A program made the translations under genes and the position numbers. The notes beneath the pieces were generated by a model. That model saw nothing but the letters and a program-made list of their open reading frames with translations, did no database searches and had not been told where the DNA came from. A DNA stretch of 64,000 bases. Origin: Tahibacter sp042701255 (GTDB taxonomy: Bacteria > Pseudomonadota > Gammaproteobacteria > Xanthomonadales > Rhodanobacteraceae). The DNA lies in NCBI RefSeq assembly GCF_042701255.1, contig NZ_CP170554.1, forward strand, positions 1 to 64,000. The letters are read 5' to 3'. Below, piece after piece: positions 1 through 10,191 of this stretch (positions within the stretch are counted from its first letter, which is position 1; each line of letters starts with the position of its first letter).

Positions 1-2
1 AG

Positions 3-3000
3 CTACGGTCCACTGGTCTGCGCTGAGGCCGCCGCATCCACCTCCCCGAACGCTTCGTAGGTCAGGTGATCGGTGATCGCGGCGGTGTCGTCGGTCAGCA
101 GCCGCGTACTGCCCAGGCCGTCGGCGTGGTAGTAACGCAGCCCCGCCGGGATGCTCGGTCCACCGCCGGACCCGGCGACCGCCGGCGTGTAGCGCCGGAT
201 CCGATCATCGCCTATGGCATACAACGCTTTCAGGGTGGGCGTGCCGCTGCCCTGCTGCTCGGCCTCCTCGATGACCTGCGCATAGGCAGTATTCGGATCG
301 ACCAGGTAATGCGTCGTGACCGGGTTCGCACCGGTCGCATCGCTGGTCTGGCTCAGCCGTGTGCCGTCGTGTGCATACGCGTAGCGCGTCACGTCCCCGG
401 CCAAGGTCTGCAACTCGGCCAAGCGGTTCGCATCGTCGTAGACGTAATCGACCGTCTCGGTCGGGGATACCTTCTTCGTCGTGTTGCCGGCGGCATCGTA
501 GGTGTAGGTCGTCGTACCCGCGGCCGCCCCCGGCACCGTGCCGCTCAGGCTCAGCGTCTCGGTGTCCAACCGATCGTTCGCGTCATAGACGTAAGCGGTG
601 CTCGCCGTGCCGGTCGGACTGCCGCTGGGGCCTAGCTGCTTGGTTTGCGTCAGCCGGTTGCCGGTCTTGTCATACGTCCAGCTCGTGCGCCGATCATTAC
701 CGAGCTGCACGACCGACTCGCTGCTCAGCCGCTTGATGCCGTCATAGGCATAGGTCACCGTCCGATTGACCTGCCCGCTCTCGGCAATGCCGGTCCGGAG
801 CCCCGACGCATCCAGCGTATAGGCCAACCCCAGCAACACGGTCGCACCCAGCTTGTGCTGGATCCCCGTCAGCCGGTTGCGGCGGTTGTAGCTGTAGCTC
901 GTCGTCACGCCGTTGTCGTGCGTGACCGATGCGCGGTTGCCCACGCCGTCGTAGCCGTAGGTCGCGATCGGCGTGCTGCTGGTGCTGGGCTTGACCGTCG
1001 CCAGACGGTTCAGGTCGTCGAAGGTGTAGTCGATGATCTGATTCTGGGTCGTCAGCTTCGTGCGGTTGCCCACGGCGTCGTACTGGTAGCTGACGCTCGG
1101 GGCCACGACCGTCCCCGGCCGCAGCGGCCAGGTCACCGTCGTCAGCCGGCCGCGGCTGTCGCGCTCATAGCGCGTCGTGCCGTTGCCGTCGGTCACCGTG
1201 TCGAGCTCACCCCCGGTCGTGTAGCTCAGACTCACATCGGCCTGCGTCGCATAGTCGATCGTCGCCAGCCAGTCGGTGTTCGCCTGGTAGGTATAGTTCG
1301 TCGTGCGCCCGCGGAAGTCGGTGCTGCTGATCTTTCGGCCCAGCGTGTCGTAGACGAACGACTCCTGCTGCAAGAGCGGCAAGGTCCGCGTCAGCACTCT
1401 TCCCGCGTTGTCGTAGCGCCAGCGCGTGATGCGCCCGCTCGCGTCTTCCTGCTCCAGCTTGTTGCCCTGCTCGTCGTAGCGGTAGCGCGTGATCAGCACG
1501 CCGCTGTCGGAGGAGGTCGGCGGATTGCTGCCGCTTTGCGTATAGACCGGATTCGCCCCCGTCGCCGGGTTGGGCAGGAACACCGCGATCAGCCGGCCCA
1601 GGCTGTCGTAGGCAAAGCGCGTGATCCGGCCGCTCTCGTCGGTCTCGGCGACCTTTCTTCCAGCGGCGTCGTACGTGATCAGCGTGCGCGGATTGTTCGC
1701 GTCATTGCCGTCGTCGCTGACCGCATCCGGATGGATCGTCTCGATCAGCCGGCCCGCCAGGTCGTAGACGAACGTCGTCGTGCGGTTCAGATGATCGGTC
1801 GTGCTGATGCGCTGCCCGTCGGCGTTGTAGGCCGTCGTCGTGGTCTGCAGCAGGGCGTTCGTCACGCTGGTCTGCCGGTCGGCCGCGTCGTAGCCGTAAG
1901 TCGTGACGTGGCCGTTCTCGTCCATGACCGCTTCCAGCCGGCCCGCCGCGTCGTACTGGTTCGTCGTGCGCGGGTTGTCCGCGTCCGTCAGCGGCGTGGC
2001 ATCCGGGTGGATCGTCTCCACGACCCGGTCCAGCGCGTCGAACACGGTCTTCGTCGTGCGGCCGTCGGTGCCGGTTTCAGCCACGACATTGCCGTTGGTG
2101 TCATAGGTCTTGGTCTCGAACGTGCCGTTCGGGTACGTCGTCGTGGTCAGCTGGCCGCGGTCGTCGTAGGTGAACGTCGTACAGCGGTTCTGCGCGTCGC
2201 ACTGCGTCGCCGGCTGATCGGCAGCCGTGTACGTCGCCGTCGTGACCGTCGTGTCCGGGTAGGTCGTGCTCGTGATGCGGCCCTTGGCGTCGCGCACGTA
2301 GCTCGTCGTCAGGGTCACCGCACTGCCGTTGTCGGTGCGCGTCGTCGTCTCGCTGAGCACCTCGCCGGTGGCGGTATGCGTATACCCCGTCGCCGTGCCG
2401 CGCGCGTCGTTCTGCCGGATCATCCAGCCCAGCGGGTTGTAGGTGAACGTCGTCGTCGCGCCGCCGGCATCCTGCAGCGACGCCAGCTCGCCCGTGTTGG
2501 TCGCCGTGTTGCGGTCATAGCCCAGGGTCGTCGTCTGGTTCGCCGCGTTCTTCGTCGTCTGCAAGGTGTTCCAGGTCGGGTCGTAGACGTTGGTCGTCAC
2601 CGCCCGGTTCGGGTCCACCGCGCTGAAGGTCTGCAGCTGCGCGTTCTTCGCGTTGTAGGTATGCCGCGTCAACTGGTTGAGCGCGTTCTTCTCGCTCAGG
2701 CGGTTGCCGTAGGCGTCGTAGGTCCAGGTCGTCGTATGGCCCAGCGCATCGGTGCGCGTGAGCTCCTCGCCGCTGACCGGATCGTAGGTATGCGCCGTCG
2801 TCTGGTTCAGCGCATTGGTCTCGCTGAGGATGCGGCCCGACTCGTCGTAGACATACGCCGTCGTGTACCCGCGCCGGTTCTTCACCCGCTCGATGCGCTC
2901 GGCGATCAGGTGCGTGTACTCCACGCGATGCCCTTCCGCATCGATCGTCGCGACCAGCCGCCCGTCGTCGTCGTACTCGTTGCGCTGCACCCGGATGCCG

Positions 3001-6000
3001 CGCGCATCGGTCAGGTCTTCCAGGTAATGCGGCCAGCGCGGCTTGTAGGCAAAGCGCGTGGCCTGGCGCAGGGTGTCGTGCGCGGCGATCAGGTCGCCGT
3101 CCGGGCCGTAGTCGTAGCTCACCTCGTTGCCGTCGGGCAGCACGATGCGCTGGATGCGGTTGCGTCCGTCGCGCACGAAGCGCACCGACGTGCCGCTGGA
3201 GTGCGTGATGCCCGTCGCGCTGTAGGTCAGGGTCTTGCCCGTGGGTTCCTGGATCCGCGTCACGCCGGTGCTCTGGCTGATGTCGTAGACCACGCCTTCG
3301 CGCGTGGTCAGGCGGTAGCTGTTGGGATCGGCCGGCAGGTTCGCATCACCCGGATCGAGCAGATGGCTCAACGATTCACCGGCGATCGTGCCGACGCGCA
3401 GCGCGCCGTAGCTGAGCTGCGTCAGGGTCGAGGTCGTGCCCGACTCGGGCTCGTACACCAGGCTCACGTACGCCGAGGGCACCAGCGAACTGCACTCCGG
3501 ACTGGCCTTGGCCACGAAGCGCTCGATCGTGCCGTCGGGCAGCGTCACCGCCACGCGGCGCGAACCGCCGGACAGCACGCAGTACTTCAGGTTCACGCCG
3601 CTGCCGCTCCTGAGCACCTGCCAGCCGTAACCGGCCTTCTGCGACTCGCTGACGAACACGTTCTGGTAATCCACACTCCAGCCGTAGCCAAAGTCCAGCG
3701 ACTCGTTGCGCCGGCGCGTGTCGTAGGTGCGCAGGATGCGGATCGGGATCCCCGCCAGCGGCAGGCTCACGTCCTCGAAGGTCACCGAGAAGTGGCCGAC
3801 CTTCATCTCGCCCTCCACCGTCACCACGCGATTGGCCACGCTCGTGCGGCCGCTGGCATCCACCGCCTGCAGGATCAGCACGTACTGGCCGTTCATCAGC
3901 AGGGTCGGATCGAAGGTGCCCAGGGCGGCGTTGCTGACCGCGCCCGTGCCGCGCGCGATCACCGTCGTCGGCGCACCCGGGTTGTTGGCCTGGCGCACGG
4001 CCAGGAACCAGCTCAGCAGGTTCGCGTCGCTGACCGTGCCGGTCACCGCCGCCGGGGCGGTCACCACGCTGTCATCCACCGGGGCGGCGATCACCACCAC
4101 CGGTGCCGCCTGGTCGGTCACGTCCACCACGCCGAAGGGCGTCGTCACCGTGCCGACAGCGACACCGTCGGTCAGGGTCACGACCAAGGTATGGGCGCCC
4201 GGCGTCGTCGGTGCCGTCACGGTCGTCATGCCCAGGCCCAGCGTGATCGGCTGGCCGTCCAGGGTCGCCGTCACCACCGGCGTCAGGCCCGATTCGGTCG
4301 TCGTCACCTGCACCTGCACCGGTGTACCCGGCAGCGGGGCGCTCGGTGTCAGGCTGACCTGCACCTCGATCGGTGCAGTCGCCGCGACCACATCCACGCG
4401 CCAGCCCTGCTCGGTGTAGAGCGCCGCATCGGCCGCGCGCAGGGTCACCGTCTCCGCACCCGTCGCACCCGGCGTCCAGGTCACCACGCCAGCGGCATCC
4501 ACCGCCATGCCCGTGGGCGCCTGCGGCAGGGTATAGGTCAGCGCATCGCCGTCCGGATCGCTGACCTGCGCCGGATAGCGGTACGGCTTGCCCACGCGCG
4601 CGGCCAGCACCGGCGCGCTGCTGAACTGCGGCGCGCGGTTGGCGCTGCCCGCCGCGCGGATCTCGATCAGGTATTTCTGCTCCACGAGGTTGCCGTGGCT
4701 GTCGTCCACGCGCACCGTGACCGCGTAGCTGACACCCGGGCCGAGCTCCACCGTGGGCCAGCTGATCACGCCCGTCGACGCATTGATCGTCATGCCCCAG
4801 GACGGGAACTGCGCCAGGCTGTAGGTCAGCGTGTCGCCGTCGGCATCGCTGGCCGTGACCGCATAGCGGTAGTTCTTGCCCTTGGTCGCCACCGTCACCG
4901 GCGTGCTCGTGAACACCGGCGCATGGCCGGCGCGTTCCACCGACACGATCCACTCGGCCACCGTCGCGCCGCCGTGGTCGTCGGTCGCCGTCACGCGCAC
5001 GACGTGATGACCGACCTGCAGCGTCGTGGGCGTCCAGGCGAACACGCCCGCCGGCGTCATCGTCATGCCGGTCGGCGCGCGGTTGAGCGTCAGGCTCAGC
5101 GGGTCCCCGTCCGGATCGCTCGCTGCGACCGTGCCGCTGTAGCCCTGGCCCGCCAGTGCCGATCCCGGCGGCAGCTGGGTGAACACCGGCAGCTGGTTCG
5201 GGATCACCGTCAGGCTGAAGCTGCGATCGACGTAGGCGCCCGCCAAGTCCGTCGCGCGCAGCACCACCGTCACCGTGCCGACCTGCGCCGGCGTCGGCGT
5301 CCAGACGAAGCGGCCGCGCAGGTCGTCCACATCGCTGCCCTCCGGTCCGCTGACCCGTGTGTAGCGCACCGCATCGCCCACGTCGGCGTCGCTGGTCTGC
5401 AACGTCACCGCATAGGCTTCGCCCACGCGCACGTCCGGCAGGCCCGTCGTCACCCACTGCGGCGCGCGGTTGGCCGTGGTCACGTTGAGCGTGTAGGTCT
5501 GCGTGTCGAACAAGCCCGCCACATCGGCCACGCGCACGCGCACCCGCGCGGCCTGCGCCGTGTTGTTGGTCTCCAGGCACTCCGTCACGCTCGCCGCTTC
5601 ATCAATGCGCGCGACCAGGCGCACGCCCGGGTCCACGCCCGGTGCCAGCTCCAGGGTCACGTCGGTTTCCGCGTTCACCGCCAGCGCCGGTACGGCCGTC
5701 TCGCCGAGCAGGGTGCCGCCGGCCGTCGGATCGCCGTCGTAGAAGCGCACGGCCGTCGCGCCGCTGATCGCCAGACCGCGGTTACGCGCACGCACCACCA
5801 GCCGCGTACCCAGGCTGTCGCGGACCTCGTGCAGGCCCAGCAGCACCAGATCCGGCTGGCCCAGCGGATGACCCACGGGCGGTGCATTGCCGCGGAACAG
5901 CGAACCGGCCAGCCAGCTCGGCACCGGCGAGGCCGGCACCCGGCCCGCCTCGCTGATGCCGCTGACCGTGTACGCGTGCTGGTTCCACAGGCTGCGCGTG

Positions 6001-9000
6001 CCGACCCAGCGGTTTTGCGCGTCGCGGATCACCGTCAGCGCCGTGTCGTCGCCGAACACCAGATCCGCATGGCCGTCGCCGTCCACGTCGGCGATCGTCG
6101 CGTTCTCGACGTAGGTCGAGCTCTGGATCGGGTATTTCAGGCGCTCCGCGCCCGTGCGGCCGTCCAGGACGCGCACGCTGCTGTGACCGGCGAACACGAC
6201 CTCGGCGCGGTTGTCGCCGTCAAAGTCGAACACGCTGGGCGTGGCGAAGGAGGAACCGTCGTCGCTGATCGTTTCCCAGATCGGGCTGCCGTCGGCGCGC
6301 AGCGCGTACAACGTCGTCATCGTCGCCACCACGATGTCGGTCTTGCCGTCGCCGTCCACATCGCCCAGCGCCGGGTTGGACGCGTTGGTGTCACCCGTGA
6401 ACACGATCGGGAAGCCCGCCTTGAGCGTGCCGTCATGCTCCACCACGTACACCGCATTGGCCGCCGTCATCGCCAGCTCCGGCGATGCATCCGCATCCAG
6501 CTGGCCCACCGCCCAGCGCAGGTGCGTGTCGAACGCGTTCACGCTCGGGTGCGTGAAGCTCCAGCGCAGCGTGCCGTTGGCATTGAGCGCGCGCTTGCCC
6601 ATCAGCACTTCCTGCGTGCCGTCGCCGTCCAGGTCCACCGCCACCGGGATCGCCCCCGTGAAGCCGCCGCTGTCGGTCCACTTCACCGCACCCGTGCTGC
6701 TGTTGAGCACCCGCGTGTCGGCCAGCACCTCGGCCACACCGTCACCGTCCAGATCCGCCAGCGTGATCGAGGCGCGCGGCTGGTTGCTCGCCGCGCCCGG
6801 GCTGCGCCAGCGCTCCACGCCCTGCGCACTGAACGAGGCGACGACCTGCGAGGTCCCCACGTAGAGGTAGATTTCCGGCCAGCCGTCGCCATCGGTATCG
6901 CCCACCGCCGGCGTCGCGCCATAGCTCGCAAATTCCAATGTCGCCGACTGCCACAGCACGTTGCCCGTCACGCCGTCACGCACGACCAGGCGGCCGCCTT
7001 GCGCAGCGATCACCGCCGGATGGTCGGCCGCCGTCAGCACGCCGTCGCTGTTGGTATCCACGATCCGCGCCACGATCGGCGTATGGATCACGCCCGGCGT
7101 CTTGCGCCAGACCTGCGCGGCCGTGAACGGCAGCGCCGCCGGCACCACCGGCGGCAGACGGCACTGCGTATTGGGCAGCGCGACGCCATCGGCCATGGTC
7201 GGATCCGCCGTCCAGTCGATGCGCCCGCTCGTCGCATTCACCGTCATGCCCGTGGGCGCCAGCGGCAGGGTGTAGCCCAGCACGTCGCCCACGTCCGGAT
7301 CGCTCGCGATCACGTCGTAGCGATACGCACTTTCCGTCGTCGCCTGCGTCACCGGCGGACTCGTGATCACCGGCGCGCGGTTGGTCTGCGTCACCGTGAT
7401 CGTGACCGTCGCCGGCGCCGAGCTCGTGAAGCCGTCGTTGACCGTGAACGCGAGGCTGTCGCTGCCGGCATAACCGGCGCTCGGCGTGTAGGTCAGATTC
7501 GGTGCGGTGCCGCTCAGCGTGCCGTGCGTGGGTGCCGTCGTGATCGTGTAGGTCAGCGCATCGCCGTCGGCATCGGTACCGGCCAGGGTGATCGCGACAC
7601 TGCCGCCGCTGCCGACCGTCACGCTCGCCGCCGTGGCCACCGGTGCCTGGTTCGTGCGCGCGTTCGTATCCGCACCGCTGGCCATCGGCGACACCGCCGA
7701 GCTGGCCTGGGCCAGGTTCACCACACTCGCGGCGTTCAAGCTGCCCGCGAACGTCACCGGCACGCTCAGGCGCAGCGCCGGGCCGCTGCCCGGCGGCAGG
7801 GTCGCGCCGGTCAGTCCCGCACTGCTGCCGCCGCTCGTGCCGCTCGTGCTGCCGCAGGTTGCACCGCCGCTGGCCGTGCAGGTCGGCGCCCCGCTCAGGG
7901 TCACCCCCGTGGGCAAGGCATCGCTGATCTGCAGGGCCGTGGCGGTGGAGGGACCCGCGTTCGTCACGTCGATCTGGTAGGTCGCACTGCCGCCCGGCGT
8001 GTAGGTCGCGCTACCGTCGCTCTTCACCACGCTCAACACACCCAGGCAGCTCAGGCTGACCGTGTGGCTCGCGCTGTTGTCGCTGCTGCCACCGGGTGTG
8101 GGCGAGACGAAGCCGGCCTGCACGGCCGTGCCTTCGCTCAGGCTGCCCGGCGGATTCACGCTGGCCGTCGCCGTCGTGCTGCTGCAGCGCGTCGGATCGA
8201 TCGCCGCACTGATCGCATAACTCAATTGACCGCCCGCCGTCGCGTTGCCGGCCGGCAGGTTCGCCGTGCCGCTGATCGCGCCGCTGCCGCTGGTCATGCC
8301 GTTGACCGTGCCGCCGGGACAGCGTGCACCGCCCGTGGCCGTGCAGGTCCAGCCCGTAAAGCTCAGGCCCGCCGGCGGCGTGAACGCGATCGCCGCGGCC
8401 GCGTCGCGCGCCGTGACATCACCGACGGTCGGTGCCGCCGTGTGATTGCCCACGCTCCAGGTATAGCTCAGCGCTTCGCCGCCCAGCGCGCTGGCCGCGC
8501 TCGCGCTCAATGCGCTGGTCAGGTCCACGTCGTCGTCACGCACCGTGATCGTCGTCGTCGTGATCGGCGTGCCGCCGCAGGTCTGCGTGGAGCTCAGCAC
8601 GTAGTTCGTCGGCGAGGACGTGATCGCCAGCACGATCGTCTCGTTGTCCTCGATCAGGCTGTCGTCGATCAGGCTCAGCGGCAGCGCGAAGTCCGTGCCG
8701 TCATAGACACCGGCCGGCACCGTGACCGTCAACGTCGCCGTGCCGCTGGTCGTCGTGTAGTCCGTGCCGCGCGTGGCCGTGCCCGCGCCCTGCACCGCCA
8801 GCTCCACCGTCAAGCCACCCGTGGGCACCGTGCCCACCACGCGCAGCGCCGGCAGCGCCTCGCTGCCGCCTTCGCGCACGCTCGCGCTCGCCGTCGTCAG
8901 TTCCACGAACGGCCGCAACGTCATCTGGATGTCGTCGATGAAGTTGCCGATCGTGGACCCGCCGGCCGCCGACACGGCCTCAAAGCCGATCGCCTGCGTG

Positions 9001-9650
9001 GCGGTGCTGCCTTGCCAGGTGAACTCGCCCGAATAATCGCGCCAGCCGTTCGTCGCCAGGCTCGAGGTGCAGCTGTTGTTCGCCACGTCCCCGTCCGCAC
9101 CGCCGCTGCCGTAGCACGTCACCACGCCACCGCCGCCGTCGTTTTGCGTCCCCGCGCGCACCACGCGGTTCGTGCCCGCGCTCGCCCCGACACGGAACTC
9201 CGTCACGTCGTCCGTCGATGCGCTCTGCCGCCCGCGGTGGCTGAAGCGCCAGCCCACCAGCTCGCCGTTGGCCAGGCACACGTTCTGGTAAATCCGCGAC
9301 GCCGCTTCCGCGTTCAGCTCCGCAAACTGCGTCCCCGCCCGCGCCGGCACGCTGTTGAAACTGTTGGCCCAGATTTCGATCAGGGGGCCGGGCGTCTGCG
9401 CCACGTTCGGCGAACAGCCCGCACCGTTCTGCGACGGATGGTTCGTCGTCCATCCCGGCACGATCGCTTCGGACACCTGGAAATAGCAGCTGCTCGATCC
9501 CGCCGAGGGCTGCTCGAAGCCCAGGTTCACGAACGTGCGCTGTACCTGCGCGGCGGCCGGCAATGCCTGCCAACACCCCAACGCCAGCGCGATCGCGCGA
9601 CCGACGAAAGGCGCCCGGCCGGCACGTGCCGGCGTCTTGAACATCACCAT
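3..9650 (-). CDS. Giant secreted RHS/YD-repeat protein with Ig-like and FG-GAP domains; C-terminus closes at the window edge
   Basis: About 3215 residues. The start at 9650 has an AGGGGA ribosome-binding site 5 bases upstream and opens a signal peptide ending near LPAAAQ. Domains by eye: Calx-beta-like (~247-370), DUF11-like (~537-650), cadherin-like (~667-750), He_PIG-like Ig (~753-835), FG-GAP/PQQ-like propeller with many DxDGDG calcium loops (~843-1220), CARDB (~1263-1357), further He_PIG and Ig-like repeats (~1390-1930), then an RHS core of YD repeats (~1940-3215). RHS proteins are large surface or secreted shells that often carry a C-terminal toxin. Here the frame stops (TAG at 3-5) just after the YHADGLGSTRLLTD motif, before the usual DPxxGRF core end and any toxin tip. 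A frameshift near the edge or a truncated gene would both explain this. Transcription runs off the left side, so any tip or immunity gene lies outside the window. Confidence 0.85.
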   Translation of the reverse strand: MVMFKTPARAGRAPFVGRAIALALGCWQALPAAAQVQRTFVNLGFEQPSAGSSSCYFQVSEAIVPGWTTNHPSQNGAGCSPNVAQTPGPLIEIWANSFNSVPARAGTQFAELNAEAASRIYQNVCLANGELVGWRFSHRGRQSASTDDVTEFRVGASAGTNRVVRAGTQNDGGGGVVTCYGSGGADGDVANNSCTSSLATNGWRDYSGEFTWQGSTATQAIGFEAVSAAGGSTIGNFIDDIQMTLRPFVELTTASASVREGGSEALPALRVVGTVPTGGLTVELAVQGAGTATRGTDYTTTSGTATLTVTVPAGVYDGTDFALPLSLIDDSLIEDNETIVLAITSSPTNYVLSSTQTCGGTPITTTTITVRDDDVDLTSALSASAASALGGEALSYTWSVGNHTAAPTVGDVTARDAAAAIAFTPPAGLSFTGWTCTATGGARCPGGTVNGMTSGSGAISGTANLPAGNATAGGQLSYAISAAIDPTRCSSTTATASVNPPGSLSEGTAVQAGFVSPTPGGSSDNSASHTVSLSCLGVLSVVKSDGSATYTPGGSATYQIDVTNAGPSTATALQISDALPTGVTLSGAPTCTASGGATCGSTSGTSGGSSAGLTGATLPPGSGPALRLSVPVTFAGSLNAASVVNLAQASSAVSPMASGADTNARTNQAPVATAASVTVGSGGSVAITLAGTDADGDALTYTITTAPTHGTLSGTAPNLTYTPSAGYAGSDSLAFTVNDGFTSSAPATVTITVTQTNRAPVITSPPVTQATTESAYRYDVIASDPDVGDVLGYTLPLAPTGMTVNATSGRIDWTADPTMADGVALPNTQCRLPPVVPAALPFTAAQVWRKTPGVIHTPIVARIVDTNSDGVLTAADHPAVIAAQGGRLVVRDGVTGNVLWQSATLEFASYGATPAVGDTDGDGWPEIYLYVGTSQVVASFSAQGVERWRSPGAASNQPRASITLADLDGDGVAEVLADTRVLNSSTGAVKWTDSGGFTGAIPVAVDLDGDGTQEVLMGKRALNANGTLRWSFTHPSVNAFDTHLRWAVGQLDADASPELAMTAANAVYVVEHDGTLKAGFPIVFTGDTNASNPALGDVDGDGKTDIVVATMTTLYALRADGSPIWETISDDGSSFATPSVFDFDGDNRAEVVFAGHSSVRVLDGRTGAERLKYPIQSSTYVENATIADVDGDGHADLVFGDDTALTVIRDAQNRWVGTRSLWNQHAYTVSGISEAGRVPASPVPSWLAGSLFRGNAPPVGHPLGQPDLVLLGLHEVRDSLGTRLVVRARNRGLAISGATAVRFYDGDPTAGGTLLGETAVPALAVNAETDVTLELAPGVDPGVRLVARIDEAASVTECLETNNTAQAARVRVRVADVAGLFDTQTYTLNVTTANRAPQWVTTGLPDVRVGEAYAVTLQTSDADVGDAVRYTRVSGPEGSDVDDLRGRFVWTPTPAQVGTVTVVLRATDLAGAYVDRSFSLTVIPNQLPVFTQLPPGSALAGQGYSGTVAASDPDGDPLSLTLNRAPTGMTMTPAGVFAWTPTTLQVGHHVVRVTATDDHGGATVAEWIVSVERAGHAPVFTSTPVTVATKGKNYRYAVTASDADGDTLTYSLAQFPSWGMTINASTGVISWPTVELGPGVSYAVTVRVDDSHGNLVEQKYLIEIRAAGSANRAPQFSSAPVLAARVGKPYRYPAQVSDPDGDALTYTLPQAPTGMAVDAAGVVTWTPGATGAETVTLRAADAALYTEQGWRVDVVAATAPIEVQVSLTPSAPLPGTPVQVQVTTTESGLTPVVTATLDGQPITLGLGMTTVTAPTTPGAHTLVVTLTDGVAVGTVTTPFGVVDVTDQAAPVVVIAAPVDDSVVTAPAAVTGTVSDANLLSWFLAVRQANNPGAPTTVIARGTGAVSNAALGTFDPTLLMNGQYVLILQAVDASGRTSVANRVVTVEGEMKVGHFSVTFEDVSLPLAGIPIRILRTYDTRRRNESLDFGYGWSVDYQNVFVSESQKAGYGWQVLRSGSGVNLKYCVLSGGSRRVAVTLPDGTIERFVAKASPECSSLVPSAYVSLVYEPESGTTSTLTQLSYGALRVGTIAGESLSHLLDPGDANLPADPNSYRLTTREGVVYDISQSTGVTRIQEPTGKTLTYSATGITHSSGTSVRFVRDGRNRIQRIVLPDGNEVSYDYGPDGDLIAAHDTLRQATRFAYKPRWPHYLEDLTDARGIRVQRNEYDDDGRLVATIDAEGHRVEYTHLIAERIERVKNRRGYTTAYVYDESGRILSETNALNQTTAHTYDPVSGEELTRTDALGHTTTWTYDAYGNRLSEKNALNQLTRHTYNAKNAQLQTFSAVDPNRAVTTNVYDPTWNTLQTTKNAANQTTTLGYDRNTATNTGELASLQDAGGATTTFTYNPLGWMIRQNDARGTATGYTHTATGEVLSETTTRTDNGSAVTLTTSYVRDAKGRITSTTYPDTTVTTATYTAADQPATQCDAQNRCTTFTYDDRGQLTTTTYPNGTFETKTYDTNGNVVAETGTDGRTTKTVFDALDRVVETIHPDATPLTDADNPRTTNQYDAAGRLEAVMDENGHVTTYGYDAADRQTSVTNALLQTTTTAYNADGQRISTTDHLNRTTTFVYDLAGRLIETIHPDAVSDDGNDANNPRTLITYDAAGRKVAETDESGRITRFAYDSLGRLIAVFLPNPATGANPVYTQSGSNPPTSSDSGVLITRYRYDEQGNKLEQEDASGRITRWRYDNAGRVLTRTLPLLQQESFVYDTLGRKISSTDFRGRTTNYTYQANTDWLATIDYATQADVSLSYTTGGELDTVTDGNGTTRYERDSRGRLTTVTWPLRPGTVVAPSVSYQYDAVGNRTKLTTQNQIIDYTFDDLNRLATVKPSTSSTPIATYGYDGVGNRASVTHDNGVTTSYSYNRRNRLTGIQHKLGATVLLGLAYTLDASGLRTGIAESGQVNRTVTYAYDGIKRLSSESVVQLGNDRRTSWTYDKTGNRLTQTKQLGPSGSPTGTASTAYVYDANDRLDTETLSLSGTVPGAAAGTTTYTYDAAGNTTKKVSPTETVDYVYDDANRLAELQTLAGDVTRYAYAHDGTRLSQTSDATGANPVTTHYLVDPNTAYAQVIEEAEQQGSGTPTLKALYAIGDDRIRRYTPAVAGSGGGPSIPAGLRYYHADGLGSTRLLTDDTAAITDHLTYEAFGEVDAAASAQTSGP

Positions 9651-10191
9651 GGAGATCCCCTGAAGATCGATGGTTGAGCAGGTAACCCTGCGTGAAAGCA
9701 CATGCTCCCAAACGGACGTGTCAGGGATTGAGATCCCCTAAGGTCGATGCACCACCGCACCGCACGCCGGCGGATGGTGAGGCGCGGGCCCGGCACCTGC
9801 GCGTGGCGCTGAGAACGTCAACGCGATAGCACGGAAAACAGGATCAACGAACGGTTGATCGTCGCGACGAGGGGGTACGGCTGGTCGTTGCAGGCCGAAT
9901 GGGCGCGTCCGGTGAGGGGGTTGCGTGCGACGCCATCGGACAGGCGCAGGGGCGAGGCGCATCAGGCGGTGCGCCACGGCCGGCGGTACGCAACGGGTGA
10001 GGCGAGAGACGGCGCGCGACACGCAGCGATGCGCGGCGTGCAATGCGAGAGGCGCCGTGAGAGGTGTGGCGAGAGACGAGATGCACGCCGCTGGCAACGC
10101 AAAGAAAGCACCAACGAAAACGGGCCGCATCAGCGGCCCGTTCGGGTATCGCAACGCGCGCCGGCCGCAACGCCGGCGCGCACGAATCGAC
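9651..10191. other. Non-coding gap upstream of the RHS gene
   Basis: No convincing gene in these 540 bases; short open frames here lack ribosome-binding sites and family resemblance. It holds the terminator of the nuclease gene (listed separately), an inverted repeat GATCAAC-5-GTTGATC around 9842-9860, and at 9727-9749 a second, diverged copy of the ribosome-binding-site neighbourhood of the RHS gene (GAGATCCCCT followed by a TCGATG-like end). The RHS promoter should lie here but no clear -35/-10 pair was seen. Confidence 0.4.
10115..10141 (-). terminator. Rho-independent terminator after the secreted nuclease gene
   Basis: On the minus strand a 9-bp perfect stem (ACGGGCCGC / GCGGCCCGT) with a 4-base loop is followed by a short T run (seen as GAAAA on the plus strand at 10116-10120). 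It lies about 50 bases past the stop codon of the nuclease gene. Confidence 0.7.

Noticed and set aside
645..9677. Plus-strand open frame of about 3010 codons opposite the RHS gene
   Set aside because: Its Arg/His/Ala-rich translation has no domain and mirrors the codon bias of the YD-repeat gene on the other strand; it is an antisense shadow.
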